Assembly (NCBI RefSeq): GCF_048771995.1
Contig: NC_133063.1
Coordinates: forward strand, 69,755,514 to 69,819,513
Direction: 5' to 3'
Source of the DNA: Taeniopygia guttata
Taxonomy: Eukaryota > Chordata > Aves > Passeriformes > Estrildidae
DNA: 64,000 nucleotides
The position numbers were made by a program, and so were the translations under genes. Under the pieces are notes generated by a model, which was given only the letters and a program-made list of their open reading frames with translations, made no database searches and had not been told where the DNA came from. Position 1 is the stretch's first letter. Each line of letters starts with the position of its first letter. Shown here piece after piece: positions 48,410 through 61,760 of the stretch.

Positions 48410-50085
48410 CCAGAGACCTGAAGAAACTGACCGATGCAGCAGGTAAACTACTCTTTGTGATAGTACCACCCTGTCAGTCCCAGCTCTGTGCCTGGGAAGA
48501 TCATGGAACAGATCTTCGCAGAAGCTTGCAAAGGCACATGGAGGACAGTGAGGTGATTTGAGAAAATCAACCCTGCTTCAACAAGTACAAGCCTTGATAG
48601 AACAATGTATTGGTCTCTTGTGGATGTTCTCAGTTCAGAGAGAGAGCAAAGAGAGAGAATTCTCCCAGGCCTAGCCTGGGAAAGTTAGGAGAAGAAAAGA
48701 AAACAAGTATTATCTCTCTTTCTGTTCATGTTGTTTATAGATATGCTCTACCACAGTGTGCCATTCATAGTGCCCCAATGGTGTGAAAGGTTTTCACTTT
48801 GAGACCAATCATATTTCACCTTAACTATCCTGGTTGTAAAGGGATTCTACTTCCTGCTAATAAACATTATTCTTTTGCCTTCTGAACTGTGTGAGTCTTT
48901 TTGTCCGTCCCTGCCTCATCAGCGTCAGTCTCTTATGATGGAGCATCTCCATCAGGGAAAGAGAAGAGCTATGGATGTAACGTGTCTGAGTTTCTTTAAG
49001 GTCTTTTATATGGTGCCCCTAGAACAGCCTTCTGTCTAAAGCAGAAATATATGGTTTGATGGATGGACTGTTCATTTCATAAGGAACTAACTGTGGGATC
49101 TCATCCAGAGAATAGTGGACAATGTCCAAATGGACATCCGTGAGAAGTGGTGCCCCTCAGAAGTCCTTACTGGGATCACTACGGTTTAATATCTTTATCT
49201 CTGACATAGACAAAGGATTGAATGCAGCCTCAGCATGTTCATTGACAACACCAAGCTGAGTGGTACAGTTGACAAACCCGAGAGAAGATGCCTTACAGAA
49301 GGACCATGACAGACTTGAAAAACGGGCCCACAAAAACATCATGATACTCAATAAGTTCAAACACAAGGTTGCATATCTGAGTTGGGGCAGCCTCCAGTAT
49401 CAAGACAGGCTGGGTTGGATGAAGGGAGTGAGAGCAGTCCTGATGAGAAGGACTCACAGATGCTGGGACATGAGAGGCTGGATGCAACCCAGCCATGGGC
49501 ACCCACAGCCCAGAAAGCCAAACGTGTCCTGGGCTACATCCAAAGCAGTGTGAGCAGCAGGGTCCTCTGCCCCTCTGCTCTGGTGAAATCCCATGTGCAG
49601 CGCTGCATCAGCTCTGGTGTTCCAGCACAGGAAGGATGTAGAACTGTTGGAGCAAGTTCCAGAGGAGGCCACCAAGATGATCAGAGGGCCGAAGCATTTT
49701 TCTCATGAAGATGGGTGGAGAGAGTTAGTGTTGCTCAGCCTGGGGAAGAGAAGGCTCCAGGGAGACCTTACTGGGGCCTTAAATACTTAAAGGGGGCCTA
49801 TAAGAAAAAAGGGCACACACTTTATAGTAATGGTTTAAAAGAAGGTAGATTCAGACTGGATATAAGGAAGAAATTTTTCATTATCAGGATGGTGAGACAC
49901 TGGAACAGGTTGCACAGAGGAGCTGTAGATGCCCCATCTTTGGAAGTGCTCAAGACCAGGCTGGATGAGGCCCTGAGCAACCTGGTGTAGTGGAAGGTGT
50001 TCCTGACCATTACAAGCTGAGGAGCTGGATTAAAATCACCTTTAAATGTTCCTTCCAACTAAATAATTCTATGGTTTTATGTATC
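48410..50085 (+). mobile_element. CR1 LINE, 3' half, with an inserted LTR-like block
   Basis: A degraded RT region starts near 48,410 and resumes after 48,940. The 3' region is clear: CAGCGCTGCATCAGCTCTGG, then GTTGCTCAGCCTGGGGAAG, then GACACTGGAACAGGTTGC, ending TTCCTTCCAACTAAATAATT. Frameshifts and stops are frequent. Confidence 0.85.
48604..48940 (+). mobile_element. LTR-like block nested in the CR1
   Basis: It breaks the CR1 reading. It starts near TGTATTGGTCTCTTGTGG and holds an AATAAA near 48,860 followed by a T/C-rich stretch, as in a retroviral R/U5 region. Boundaries are approximate. Confidence 0.45.
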
Positions 50086-50228
50086 TACAAAAACACTATA
50101 GCCCTATAAGAAGAGGTAGAGTGTAATTTCAACTGACCTTATATTACTTACATTTGTAACACCTAGTTATTTTTAGTATGCATCATCTTGATTTCGATTA
50201 TAGTTTATTTGCTCATACTTAAGTGAGC

Positions 50229-50239
50229 ATATATATGTA

Positions 50240-50287
<48 letters not shown>
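50229..50287. repeat. (TA)n microsatellite
   Basis: About 59 bp, mostly perfect AT, with ATGTAT interruptions at the left end. Confidence 0.95.
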
Positions 50288-50295
<8 letters not shown>

Positions 50296-51361
50296 GTATA
50301 CCGTAGTGACCATTTGATTATGAATGACATTCTTGCTCCTTTTCTTGTATTTTCTGGAGCTTATGATACTGAGAAGAAAAAAATTCTGTCCTTGGTACAC
50401 GCAGTTTCAGCTTTTAAATATTTTTCTAGCTGGCATTTAATTATTAATCTGATCACGATATAAGAAAAGATACACCCTTACAGAAGAATACATTTTCAGC
50501 AGATCAAACTTCATATATTATGCAAATAAAACCCAGTAAAGTTTGGAATGCATATGTTCCTTAATTGATGACTCATTGCTTCAGCCTTCATAAGTAAATA
50601 TTTTTGTAATTAAGATATAATTATTGGAAATTGTTTACCTATTTATTCCTTTCATATTTTTAAGCAAATATTGAAAACCTTGATTGAGAAGTACCAACTT
50701 TATTCTTGGTTTTTAATGGGGTCAAGCAGATAGAGGGTTTTGTTACTAATTTTCAGAGGTCAGCTTATGTACTAACAAAATTGCAAACCCAGAACCTTTA
50801 CTCCTAGGTTAACAGAAGCAATTGTCTTTACTTAGACAGTAAAATGAGGTTAGCATTTCAGTTTGGAAGGTAGCAAAGGATGTTGTTATACAGTACAGGC
50901 TGGATCTGCTGTGAGTGAAAGGCTAGATCAGGCTGGAAGATGGCTCTGCTGAGTGATCATTTCAGGGAGAATTAGCTGGCATTGTTGAGCTAGTGAAAGA
51001 CTTAGACTGCTGTAGCCCATACTAAGAAACTACAGAGACATGTCATTGCATCTAGGTTTAGACCTGAAATTAGTGTCCTGACTAGTGCTATTTGTAATCT
51101 TTGCACTTGTAGATTTTGATGTAATAGGATTATAGTTATATTAATCTGGGAATAATCTTAAGGAATTATGAGCTAGTCTTAGCACTGTTTTACTGGGAGC
51201 TGTTCTAAGAATTAAGGTTAATACTGTTGCTTTTGCTGACAAGACACTGTTGACCTACCTGGATCCACAAGAAATTGCTGTGTTTCGTTAAATGTGATGC
51301 CATCTTACCAAGTTTGGAGAAGAACTGGAACTTGAAATTACTTCAGTTGATGATGTAAGTT
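50288..51361. other. Non-coding DNA, nothing recognised
   Basis: AT-rich, without recognised repeats or coding patterns. Confidence 0.5.
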
Positions 51362-51850
51362 TACAGCATCATTTAGGTTGGAAAGGACCTCTAAAATTAT
51401 CAAGTCCAACTGTTAACCTAGCCCTGCCATGTTCACCACTAAACCATGTCCCTAATTGTCACATCCACACATTTCCTAATATCCAATCTAAATCTCCCCT
51501 GGTACAACCTGAGACTGTTTTCTTATATCCTGTCACTTATTACCTGGGAGAAGAAAGTGCCAACATCCCCCCTCAGCCTTCTATTCTTCATCCTAAACAA
51601 CCTTGGCTTCTTCAGCATTTACCCTCCAGATGCCCCATCAGCTTTGTAGCTCTTCTCTGGATACACTTCAGCACTTCAATATCTTTGGTGTAGAGAGGGG
51701 CCAAAAAACTAGACAGAGGACTTGGGGCGTGGCCTCAACAGTGCTGATTGCAGAGGGAAGATGACTACCCTGGTTCTGCTGGCCACAAGCCATGATGCCC
51801 TGGCCTTCTTGGCCACGTGGGCACAGTGCTGGCTCATGTGGAGAGGTCAT
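51362..51850 (-). mobile_element. CR1 LINE 3' fragment
   Basis: The antisense signature starts ATCATTTAGGTTGGAAAGGACC, then has 'cctcagccttctattcttcatcctaaac' and 'ggccttcttggccacgtgggcac'. Confidence 0.85.
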
Positions 51851-51869
51851 GGGACAGTTTCAGTCCTGC

Positions 51870-52317
51870 TGTGATGACTTGCATCCTGGTTTAGAGACAA
51901 AACAGTGTTTTTCTCCAAAGAGAAGGGCTCCAAAAATCCCCTTTTGTGGCAACAGCTCTCTGGCCACAGAAAGCAGGCACAGAGTTTCCCAGGTATTTTC
52001 CCAGGCAAGGCTGTGAGAAGATCAGAGGAAAGAATGAGAAACAATTCTTATTGTTATTCTTGTTGCACCTGCTTTTGTGTACATGTGGAATGTGTCATGG
52101 AGATTTGTTTACCAAAGGGTGATTTCTTAATTGGACACTGGACAGTGTTTGGATTGATTGACCAATTAGGTCAAAGCTATATCAGCCTGGGTGTAGAGGC
52201 TACTGAGTTTCTTAAGAAGTATAGATATTATAATATAAGATTATAATAATAAAGCAATTGATCAGACTTCTGCAGTCATGGAGTCAATGCTAATTATTAC
52301 CTGGCTGGGGGCCTGCA
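51870..52317 (+). mobile_element. Solo LTR, class II-like avian family
   Basis: The sequence includes GGACACTGGACAGTGTTTGG, then GATTGACCAATTAGGTC, a TATA-like stretch, AATAAA at about 52,249, and an end near ACCTGGCTGGGGGCCTGCA. This matches a common songbird LTR type as I remember it. The left boundary is uncertain and no clean target duplication was found. Confidence 0.6.
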
Positions 52318-52366
52318 GTGACATCTTTTTTCTGATTAGAGTAATGAAGAACAGTTGGTGAAAGAG

Positions 52367-52397
<31 letters not shown>
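52367..52397. repeat. Poly(A) run, 31 bp
   Basis: An uninterrupted A run just after the solo LTR. Confidence 0.95.
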
Positions 52398-52398
<1 letters not shown>

Positions 52399-52659
52399 AA
52401 GAAAGGCAAAACTGTTTATTAACAAAGCAAGGCAGAGGGGAAAAAAATGGAACCTTATATCCCACCCCCACCTCACTGCGTGGCCAGGAGGCAAAAATGG
52501 CAGCTGGCCTCCTTTGCCTTAGTGGAAGGGAGAGGAAAAAAAGTCCACTCACATCTGGGAACCTGTTGGATTTCTGGTGTTATGTGTATTCTGGATAATT
52601 CATGCTTATGAGAAAGTGATATAAAAGATGTTATGTTGGTCATGTTATAAATGAAAATT

Positions 52660-53790
52660 GACCCAGCCGAATTAAAAAGAAAAAAACCCAATTTTGTTAT
52701 AGCGATCAAATTCTATCTGAGCCAGCCAGGAAAAGGACAGTGCTGAGCCTGGAGTCGGCGCTGAGTGGGTCACAGGTTTGGCTGCTCCAGCAGAAAGTCT
52801 CCTATGCCACACACCACCCTCCCAGTACAAGCGGTTCTTATAGGGAATATTTTGCTCGAGGCCAGGATTTCAGAGATCAGCCTTTTCTTTCCATTCAAAG
52901 TCCCACATATTCATGAAGTCTCTTTTTCTCTGTTGAGCTAAACAATCTGGTGTCTGGGAAGCGATGAATTCCCCTGATGCGGTTACAGGAATACTGTATT
53001 CAGATGTATCACCCTGGACGGTTCCAGTGATCCCAGTCTTGGGTCGTTGCCAGGACAATCATTCCTCAAGAGCTCTGGATTACCTTGGGAAATGACCCAT
53101 CTCCGATGGGCTACATGTATTAACTCGTAAATGAGGTTTTATCAGGGACCACTTTCCACATATGTGAGACAACCCCCAGTGCCGACCTGTGCATTTTCTT
53201 AATAATATCAAATATTACATACATATCACTCTACCTGCACGAATTATCTTTATTACACATAACAGAAGAAACATTCTTGTAATGTTTTTTAAGCACACTA
53301 GCTGGAGTCGGGAGGTTGCTTCATGGTATTTCAAAACCACTTCTGACAGGAGAGAGAAGGACCTAATTTGCAAGCAAATGAATGTGGCTGGCCTGGAGAT
53401 GGGTCCTTCTCCAAGGTGATCCGAGGAACTCCTAAGCAATGAATACTCGATAAATATCTAAGATTGAGCTAGCCAGAGCCATCAGGAAGACACATCTCAA
53501 GAGTTCAAGTAACTCGATGATTGGCACACATCGCTTGCCAGACACGTTTTGTTCAGCTCAACGCAGAGAAAAGAAACTACATGAATATGTGGAACTCTGA
53601 AAAGAAGAAAAGAAACCCTGCCTCAGGTAGAATAGATGGTTTAAGAACTGCTTGGACAGAACAGTCGGGCTGAACATATGCTGTAGCAGTCGGACCTGTG
53701 TATTACCCAATGCCGATCCCGTGCTCAGCACTGTCCTTTTGATTGTGGCTATCTTAGACCGAATCTCGGTCATGAAATAAAAATATTTTT
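52660..53790. mobile_element. Unidentified element with inverted related segments
   Basis: The plus-strand segment 52,731-52,795 and the minus strand of 53,681-53,740 share AAAGGACAGTGCTGAGC and then a diverged but alignable stretch. In both orientations the shared frame reads KRTVLS...QV(W/R)LLQ. Base composition is more even than the AT-rich flanks. It is probably a retroviral internal region, but no domain was recognised. Confidence 0.4.
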
Positions 53791-53814
53791 TATTAATTTG
53801 GCTTGATCATTTGT

Positions 53815-54745
53815 TTTGGTTTGAAAGCAAAACTAGTAAGAGACTCTAAGTCAGAAATACAATTTATTGGGAAAAGGGAAAAAGACAAAAATACATGTAA
53901 TGATACAAAAGGAAGACTACTGACAAAATTAGAATACAACCTGACACCCTTCTGGCCAGCGTGCTGGTAGCAGTCTAAATTGGAGTGGCTGCAGTCCTCT
54001 TGGAATGGCAGATGTGGTTGCTGTGTCTTCTCGGAAACCTGTGGAAAGGCTGCCTCTCTGTCTAGAAATCCCCAGATTTATCCAGGTGGGAATGCCTAGC
54101 TCCTCCCCCTGGGCGAAGCAGCTCACAATGGGCTGATGCTATTCTGAGTCACGAGGTGTGTCCTTAATTACCTGTTAAATAGAACCAGCTCCTGGGGAGT
54201 GTTATCTCTATGTCATGTGGCAAGACATCTATGGGCCTATGAACAGGAGATAAGGAAAACTGCCCAGAGGCAACTGCTTACTCGGATGATAATAGGAAGC
54301 ATCTTGGTACTTCAATCTTGGACATCATTTTTATCTATAACATCTGGCATTGGTCTTCTCGCAGCAGACAAAATTGGTAGATTTTAGTGTCGTTTCTCGT
54401 GTTGGTTCAGCTTCTATGACATCTCAGGTTCGGTGCGGCCCCCCCCACCGGCTCCCCGGATGGACCAAAAAAAAGCCAACAAGGCAAAAGCTGAAACAGT
54501 TCAAGCAAAAAACCCAAAAGCCGCTGAAAGGATTTCTGCTACAGCCTCCAGGCTACGGCGAAGGGGGGAAAAACCCTGACTTTTTGCTTCAGGATAGCAA
54601 ACTAATACAACAAAGCAACAATGTAGCATGCCAGTCCACACCCGGGTGTGCCCCGGAGCGTGAGGGCTTGAGCAAACTGAGCAGGAGCCCAGGGCCCCCC
54701 ACCCCACCCCGAGATCCACCTTAAACCTGGAGCAGCCATTCCTGG
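53815..54745. mobile_element. LTR and retroviral-like leader, decayed
   Basis: 53,815-54,190 looks like a minus-strand LTR (AATACAATTTATTGGGAAAAG, then GGAAACCTGTGGAAAGGCTG, then TCCTCCCCCTGGGCG). 54,190-54,745 has two short plus-strand open stretches, the second a lysine/alanine-rich peptide starting MDQKKANKAKAE at about 54,461, next to C-rich sequence. No known domain was recognised. Confidence 0.4.
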
Positions 54746-57700
54746 GCATAACACAGATGATTAGGGCATAAAGTAGCATCATAAAATCATCCCAAGACAA
54801 CTTAGTAAAGAAATGGTGGTATCTTGGGTAGTAAGGATCCAAACTATCTGGAGACTTTTAAAGGGAATTGGTTTGTACTCATAATTAAGACAAATTTTGA
54901 GGACTGAATACAAATCTATGTTAAGACTGGTGAGACTTAACATTCTATGTTAAGAATGGTGCTTACACCATTCTGTGTTTTTCACAGAAACACTCACATG
55001 CATAAAAGACAATGGTACTTTGGAAAGCTCTAAATGGCCTCATATATGTAATCCTTTAATGTAATTTCCAGAATAACAGAGGCTCAGACTTACAGAGACT
55101 ACCATTTCTGAGTCAGAGAAAGAATGGACAAAAACACATAGAGTAGATATGCCCCCTTCCTTTCACATAACAAAGTGTGAGCAATACTAACCAGTTTTAC
55201 TCTCAATTTTCTAACTTCTATGCTTACATAATGAGTTGTGTGTTCATCCCTAATACCTCTAACCCCCAGTTGACCAACTAAGTGTTAATAGCACTACTTG
55301 CCATCTAAATTTCTCAGGCAGTTAGTAAATACTTTAACATTCATCTGCTTTGCCTGAGAAGACTGGTTTTATGATACACATAAAATATTTATTTATATTA
55401 AAACTGTAAACTATGTAACTATGAACACTATAGTCAACAGAATTGTTTTGCTCTTTAGCATCTTTTTAGAAGGATGAACGTAAAAAATGCAATATGATTA
55501 GATGTGATGAAAACATCACAGAATTAATAAACAAAAACTTGGAAAAAGATGTAACCTTTCAGCCATTTCATAATCTCAAAATTGAAACACAATTAAAACC
55601 CATAATTCTTCATAAAAGCACTACATTTCCATTACAAAATGAAAGATTCCTATATGCTGCAATATACCATACTGATACCAAACTGACTAGAGCAATCCAA
55701 ACCAAGAAAAATGTGCCCAATCATATACAGAGACAAGACTATCATTGCATGAAGTGTTAGTTTTCAATGCAAAGATTAGTGACATCTAAAATAATTAAGG
55801 TCGACAACTTCACTATCAGCAATTAATAAGTTTTTAACAGACAAAAGTATATACAGAGTTAAATTCTTAAAGCAAGTTTGCTAGAAACAGCAGAGATATG
55901 TAAAGAAACATGAACTTCTGAATCAGGTCTGGAAGGGACTTATTAGACTGATGTAGTCTTCTTACTTCTCTTTACCTTTCTCACAGAAAAAATGTTATGC
56001 AAATATATAAAAGCAGATTGTAGAAAGTAAATTAAGACTTATTTTACTTCCCTGAGCTTTAAGTACTCAAATCCATGAGCAGATACAATGGTCCTCAGCA
56101 CAGAGACTCTTCTCAATGTAAATAAAAAGAACTTTTATTAGTACTAATCAAGGCAAAACACTCACTGCTCTGTTGCCTTTAACTCTTAAGACTGCTTAGT
56201 GTAAACTCATTCCAGCTGTCACAGAGCCCACACTTGTGCTAACAATTTTCGCCTCAACCCTTCTGGCAGAAGAAACATTGCTACAGCTATCATGTTTAAT
56301 GAGTCAGAGATGTTAGCAGTTCTGTTCCCATTACAATCAAATAGAAATATTTATGTTATGAGCTCTTACTGTCACAACTTTTCTGTATTTCATAATTTCC
56401 CCAATGGAAAGCACAGTCAACTCTACATATAGGATACCATGCTTATGCACTGTGCATTATTTGTAACAACTATATTTCATTTGCTTTTGTTCTTTCCATG
56501 AAGTTTAAATTAGGTTAATGAAGTCCGCCATCCTGATTTTCTCTCTTCTTTCCATGCTGAAATAGTCACATTGACTTCATGGGAGTTAAGTGACACATTT
56601 ATACTAAGCTCCGTAGAAGAATAATTTCCATTTCCTTCTTCTCTTCCTCTTTCCCAGAAGACACATGAGTACATCTGATAATAGTGAAATATCCACACAG
56701 GTTATTACTTTGCCTACAAGTCATTACAAGACTGTCCAGAAAAATAAGATTTCCCTTCTTTTCCTCCTTGGCTGACTGCTCCCCTTGCATAGCTCCTTCT
56801 TAAAACTGTGGCTTATATTTTCCTCTTCCAGTGGTTTCTTTCTACTTTATTCGCTTAGTATGATGCTTCTGTTCTTCCACTCCCTTCTCACATGTCCTGC
56901 CCATTTGTCTCTTTGTCAAGTTAATTGCTCGCTTCTTCTGCTCTCATCATTACTTTATGCACATTAATGTCATTACAGAGGTCTCCTACCGGCAAAGATA
57001 AACGTTGCAAAATGATCTACAGTATTTTCAAGAATTCAGGCAGCATTTCAAATACCAGTACAAACATAATCTCAGGTGACTGCTTATCTTTATTTTCATG
57101 ATAGAGCAACCTACCCATGGAAAACTATGAAAATTCCTACATATGCAAAGATCTCATTCTAACAGTTCCCACTTTTCATCCCATCTTTTTAAACTTTTGA
57201 CTATTTTATCTCAAAAAACAAACAAACAAACAAAAGCATCATGGTTTTCTTTTGAATACTCCATCATAAAAGAACTCAATTTTAAAACAAAATTATATCA
57301 TTGTGTAATTCTTGATTTATTTGTTTCATTTTATTTCACTCTTGTTCTATATTTTTCTAAGAAAACTAGCTTTGTCTTAGCTCATAAAATACCATATCAA
57401 AATTTTCTATTCAGCTCTATGCTTTTTTGTCACTAATTTATTGAGTTTGCCTCCCATTAGATCTTAGCACTTTTCTTACTTCACCCATGTTTTACTTTCT
57501 TATTCTTCACTGCTGCTTTCCTTGATGTAATGATTCTAATAATTTTTGAGCTACTGTCACCCCCATCCCTCCTACATCCTATGCTACTCACTTAGTTTGC
57601 CCTTTAGCATTACCTAATTTTCTCATCAGCATCACCATTGACCAAAGAGGACATGATTGCTCTTTAAATAATTTGCTCTTTTTTTCCTTCCTGTAGCCAT

Positions 57701-57980
57701 CAGGGTTATATTCTGGAAAGTGTAAAATGGGATGATATATATGGGTGCCATTGAGGAGGATAACCAGCAAGTATGTTGCGGAGGGGAGAAACTGAAACAT
57801 GTAAGCATTAATTTCCTCCTTTTCACCACATAGAACATTGGGGCAGGGATGGATAAAAAGGATATATATCAAAATAAAAAGCATATGAGAGGTAGTGAGG
57901 ATTTTAGTCCTATTGTGGGCCAGACTCAGGACAGACTCACTTGCAGCCAGTGAAAAAGTCACCTTTCAACTAAGCAATGG
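54746..57980. other. Non-coding DNA, nothing recognised
   Basis: AT-rich, unique-looking sequence with only a short (CAAA)n run near 57,214. No supported gene. Confidence 0.55.
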
Positions 57981-58644
57981 AAGCAGAGGGTCTGCCAGCC
58001 TTTTACATGCATCCCTTTTAATATTTCAGATTTGTTGAACTGCAAAAGATCATTGGTTCCTACCAAGGGAATCTTGAAGGAAGTTTTTGGAAATTATGGT
58101 GATGACTTATAACTCCAATAGAGGGGATATGTTAACTATATTGAATACCTTCTTACTGTGGAAGAAAAGAGAATGGTGTTAGAAAAGGTGAAACAGGAGC
58201 AATTAGGCAGGGGTCTGAAAAAGGCTTCTGCCTTGCCTTTATCATAAATCCTTCCATTATTTATAGGCAGGATGGGTTAATTAGAATATGTAACTATTGT
58301 GATATTGGATGATTTTTTGGCAAAGAGTAAAGATGACCAGGAGAAAATATCAAGGCATCTCCAGCAGATGCCCTAGTTCTGGTAAAACCAGGGAATTAAA
58401 CAAGAGATATTTTATTTGTAGAGGGCTCTCATGTGTAGTAATGACTATCTATAAGGGTCTGCTAAGCAAAGTTAAAATACCAGTTGCTGGGACAATGAAG
58501 AAGAAGAAAAGAGCTTTGCAGCCATTTTTACAACTCATAAAATGTACAATTGGAGATACTAAACTGACAAATTAGTTTCTAGATATGGTAGAATATCCCC
58601 TTATTAGAATGAAATTTATTAATACAAGTTAAATGCTCAAATGA

Positions 58645-58647
<3 letters not shown>

Positions 58648-58679
<32 letters not shown>
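58648..58679. repeat. Poly(T) run, 32 bp
   Basis: An uninterrupted T run inside the ERV region. It may mark a minus-strand retroposed tail. Confidence 0.95.
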
Positions 58680-58680
<1 letters not shown>

Positions 58681-58929
58681 GAAACTTTCTATACCTATAC
58701 AATCCACAAGAAAAGTCATGGAAGGCTTGAACCTGTTTACTAATGACTCAGACTTCAGAAGAACCTGAGAATGACACCCAGGAGACAAGTAATCCCTCTT
58801 TTATGAGATTCAAATAAACCAGCTAAAGTAAATACCATGACTCCACTTAAAAGTAGAATGCAAACCAAGAGCAGATCTGGTGACAATACAACAATGCCCA
58901 ATCAAACTGGAAGCACATGAAGGCTTTGA

Positions 58930-59605
58930 GCCCTTTACAGACTCAGAGAATGGGTCAGATTGGAAGGGAACACACTGGGACATCTGGTCTAACCTCCCTG
59001 TTGAAGTAGACTATCCTAGAGCACCTGGCACAGGAATGTGTCTAGATATATCTTGAATATTGCCAGTGAGGAAGACTCCAAAACCTTTATTGGCAATCTT
59101 CTGTAGTGAGTGGTCAATCACACAGTACAGAAGATCTTGCTCATATTCAGATGGAATTTTCTGTGCATCAGCTCCTGCACATTATCCCTTGTCCTATTCT
59201 TTGGCATCACTGAGAAGAGCCTGTCTCCATCTTCTTGGCACCTCCCCTTCAGATACTTACAGGCACTGGTGATGTCTCCTCTCAGTTGTCTCTTTTCCAG
59301 GCTAAATACACCCAGCTCTTTCAATCTTTCATCATAAAAGAGTTGCAGCAGTCCCTTAATCATCTTAGTCATCCTTCACTGGACCTGCTCCAGGAGCCCC
59401 ACATCTCTCCTGCACTGAGTAGCTCAGAACTGCACACAGCAATCCAGATGCAGGTTTGTCAGGGCAGGAGAATCAGGATCACCTCCCTCAACCTGCTGGC
59501 AATGCTCATCCTAATGCACCCCAGGATAGCATTGTCTTTCTTAGCCACAAGGACACACTGCTGGCTCACGGACAGAAACTCAGGAACTCCTGGCTTGTGG
59601 ACAGG
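58930..59605 (-). mobile_element. CR1 LINE 3' fragment inside the ERV
   Basis: Antisense CR1 from GGGTCAGATTGGAAGGGAAC through 'gatgtctcctctcagttgtctcttttccaggc' to 'cttagccacaaggacacactgctggctcac'. It is less diverged than most CR1 copies here. Confidence 0.88.
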
Positions 59606-60389
59606 TTGTTGTATTGACAGATAAAAAATCATTTGCACATAGTGGGTTATACAATGCTTATTTTTCACAAGACATTGGCCCAAAATCCCTGGTCACTTGG
59701 AAGAAATTGGTTGAGCATTGTAATAATTGGTGGCTGAAGTACACTTTGGCAGTCCGCAAAAAAAGGAGACACTGGAAAAGGGAGTGCTCCCAGGCCAGGG
59801 AAAATCACACAGAAAACCTAAACCTAGCTCTTCAAATCACCAAGCTCATAACCATAAATGAAGAATTCCCCTGAAGGAGACCAGGGGAATCATCCTCAGC
59901 TGAGGCCCTGGTTATATTATTCCTGGGCAATGAACAGGTGATTTTAAAAAATTTATATAAAAGCACCTTAATTGGTACTGAATACATGCAAAGGAAAACT
60001 TAGCTTGGAACCACTAAGTGTTGTGGGTGTGGAGAAAGAGAACAGGCTTTGTTTTCTACAACAGTTTCCATTTAAATTAAGAAAATAGTGGGGGACACAT
60101 CAATTTTTGTATAAGCCTGAATGCCAAATTCCCTTGTTGAGGAGAGATTTTTTGGGAAAATTGAATAATCAAATAACTTTCCTGGATGAGGAAATACAGA
60201 TTCAAATACCTGAATGAAAAGCCATTGAGACAAAGATTTTTATGCTACAGGAATGCAATGAGTCAGAAGAAATCCCAGAGGAAATAGAGAGTGTTGTAAC
60301 CTCATTGGTATGGGTAACTGAGATGCCTGGATGATCACAGCTGGAGAGTTGTTTGATTTTGAATGGGAAAATCCAAACCCCGGGTGGAA

Positions 60390-60640
60390 GGTTCAGCTAA
60401 CATGGACTCTGCTATCCCAGGGCTTCAAAACAGCCCCAGTATGTCTGGCAATCAGCTGGCAAAAGAAAGTGGAAAGCTGGAAAAGGAAAATCTGAGCAGA
60501 ATTTTACTACAACATAGAGATTATATTCTGCCAGCAACCAATGAAGGAAGTGTCTCAGTGCTACTACAAGTCTGTTAAATTTCTTACACAATCTGGATAC
60601 AGGATATCAAAGAAAATGGCACAAATAGGAAAAAAGTGAA
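60390..60640 (+). pseudogene. ERV reverse transcriptase remnant
   Basis: A TWTLL-x-QGFK segment, then NQLAKE, then a degraded counterpart of the catalytic YxDD region followed by ILPATNE, then SGYRISKKMAQ, match the order of retroviral RT palm and thumb motifs. The catalytic aspartates are not intact and the frame shifts at least twice. Confidence 0.75.
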
Positions 60641-60889
60641 GCAGTAATATAACTTGGTTTTGTTATGTTGCAACGAAAAAGCAGCCAAAAAGGCTTGGGA
60701 AGCAGCCAAAAGGAAGCCATTTGTCAGACTCTGGAGCCAAGAACTGTACAAGATCTATGCGTCTTCTTAGCAGGATGCTAAAATACCAAGTTGCCTTACT
60801 GGAGCAGGGAAATATTGAACCTAAGACTGGACCTCAATTGTAATCCTATCCAGGACCCGGAACTGGAGTTATACACTGGTGGGAACAGC

Positions 60890-61760
60890 ATCGTATGAAA
60901 TTCAAGACGTTCACCTGGGTATGCAGTGGTAACTTTGACTCAGGTAGTAGAAGTCCAGGCTTTACAGCACAAAAAGCAGAATTAATGGCTTTACATGTAG
61001 CTCTGGCAAAGGGTGAACATATGAACTGATTTAAAACCAGTTTTGGGATAACACATGCCCATGAAGACATTTGAAAGGAAGGTGGATTGCTACAAGGATT
61101 GCCTATGAAGTATAAAAATGAAATAAGTTAATTACTACAGAGCGTGGAAAAGCCAAAAGAAGTGGCTGTAACGCACTTGTGAAGCCCATCAACTGTCGCA
61201 TTCTGTCTTGCTGCAAACCCTAGTCCAGCTCAGCCGGGGGGAGCGTGGCATAAAATACAAGAATGGCTGCGATGAACTTGCCCAAAAATAAAGATCTTTA
61301 ATAGCAAAATAATAAATGCAGAAACCACACAGTCTGAGAAGCAAGATCCAAGATGGGGAGAGAGGTGAACATAACAAGATATAGGGATATTCTGAGGATA
61401 AGGGTCCAATCATGAATGCAAACTCAGAACATGTCCTTATATGTAACAAGTTCCAAACCAAATGAGAACAAGAACAGGAAAAGTGACTTAATATAGAATA
61501 GTTCCATTACTGACTCTCATGACCACGCTCTTCTTGTCATGACCTGAATAGATGTTTCCATTTTAATATCCTTCTTCCCATGTCCTCAGGTTGGTGCCTC
61601 CTGTATATGCTACTGAGGCAAAGCCACTATTTATCCCAGCTGGCTGTATTCCCACAATCAACCAGTTTGGAAACTCCCCAGTTAATACAGAGAATCAATT
61701 AGCTGACAAAACAGCCAAAGAGGTAGCTGAAAAATACCTAGCAGAAAGCTGAAAGGCCTG
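60890..61760 (+). pseudogene. ERV RNase H remnant, split by an insertion
   Basis: The N-terminal part reads TAQKAELMALHVAL near 60,965-61,005, typical of the RNase H helix with its conserved Glu. The part before the break ends in a KPKEVAVTH motif. The C-terminal ADKTAKEVA motif is found only at about 61,700, after roughly 430 bp of unrelated sequence. The break implies a later insertion. Confidence 0.7.
61190..61620. mobile_element. Insertion within ERV RNase H, possibly a solo LTR
   Basis: About 430 bp between the two RNase H halves. It starts near TGTCGCATTCTGTCTTGC and contains AAAATAAAGATCTTTAATAG. The ends and target duplication were not defined. Confidence 0.45.

Noticed and set aside
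49260-49990. Several plus-strand open frames around 100 codons
   Set aside because: They lie entirely within a CR1 3' region and are shadows of that repeat.
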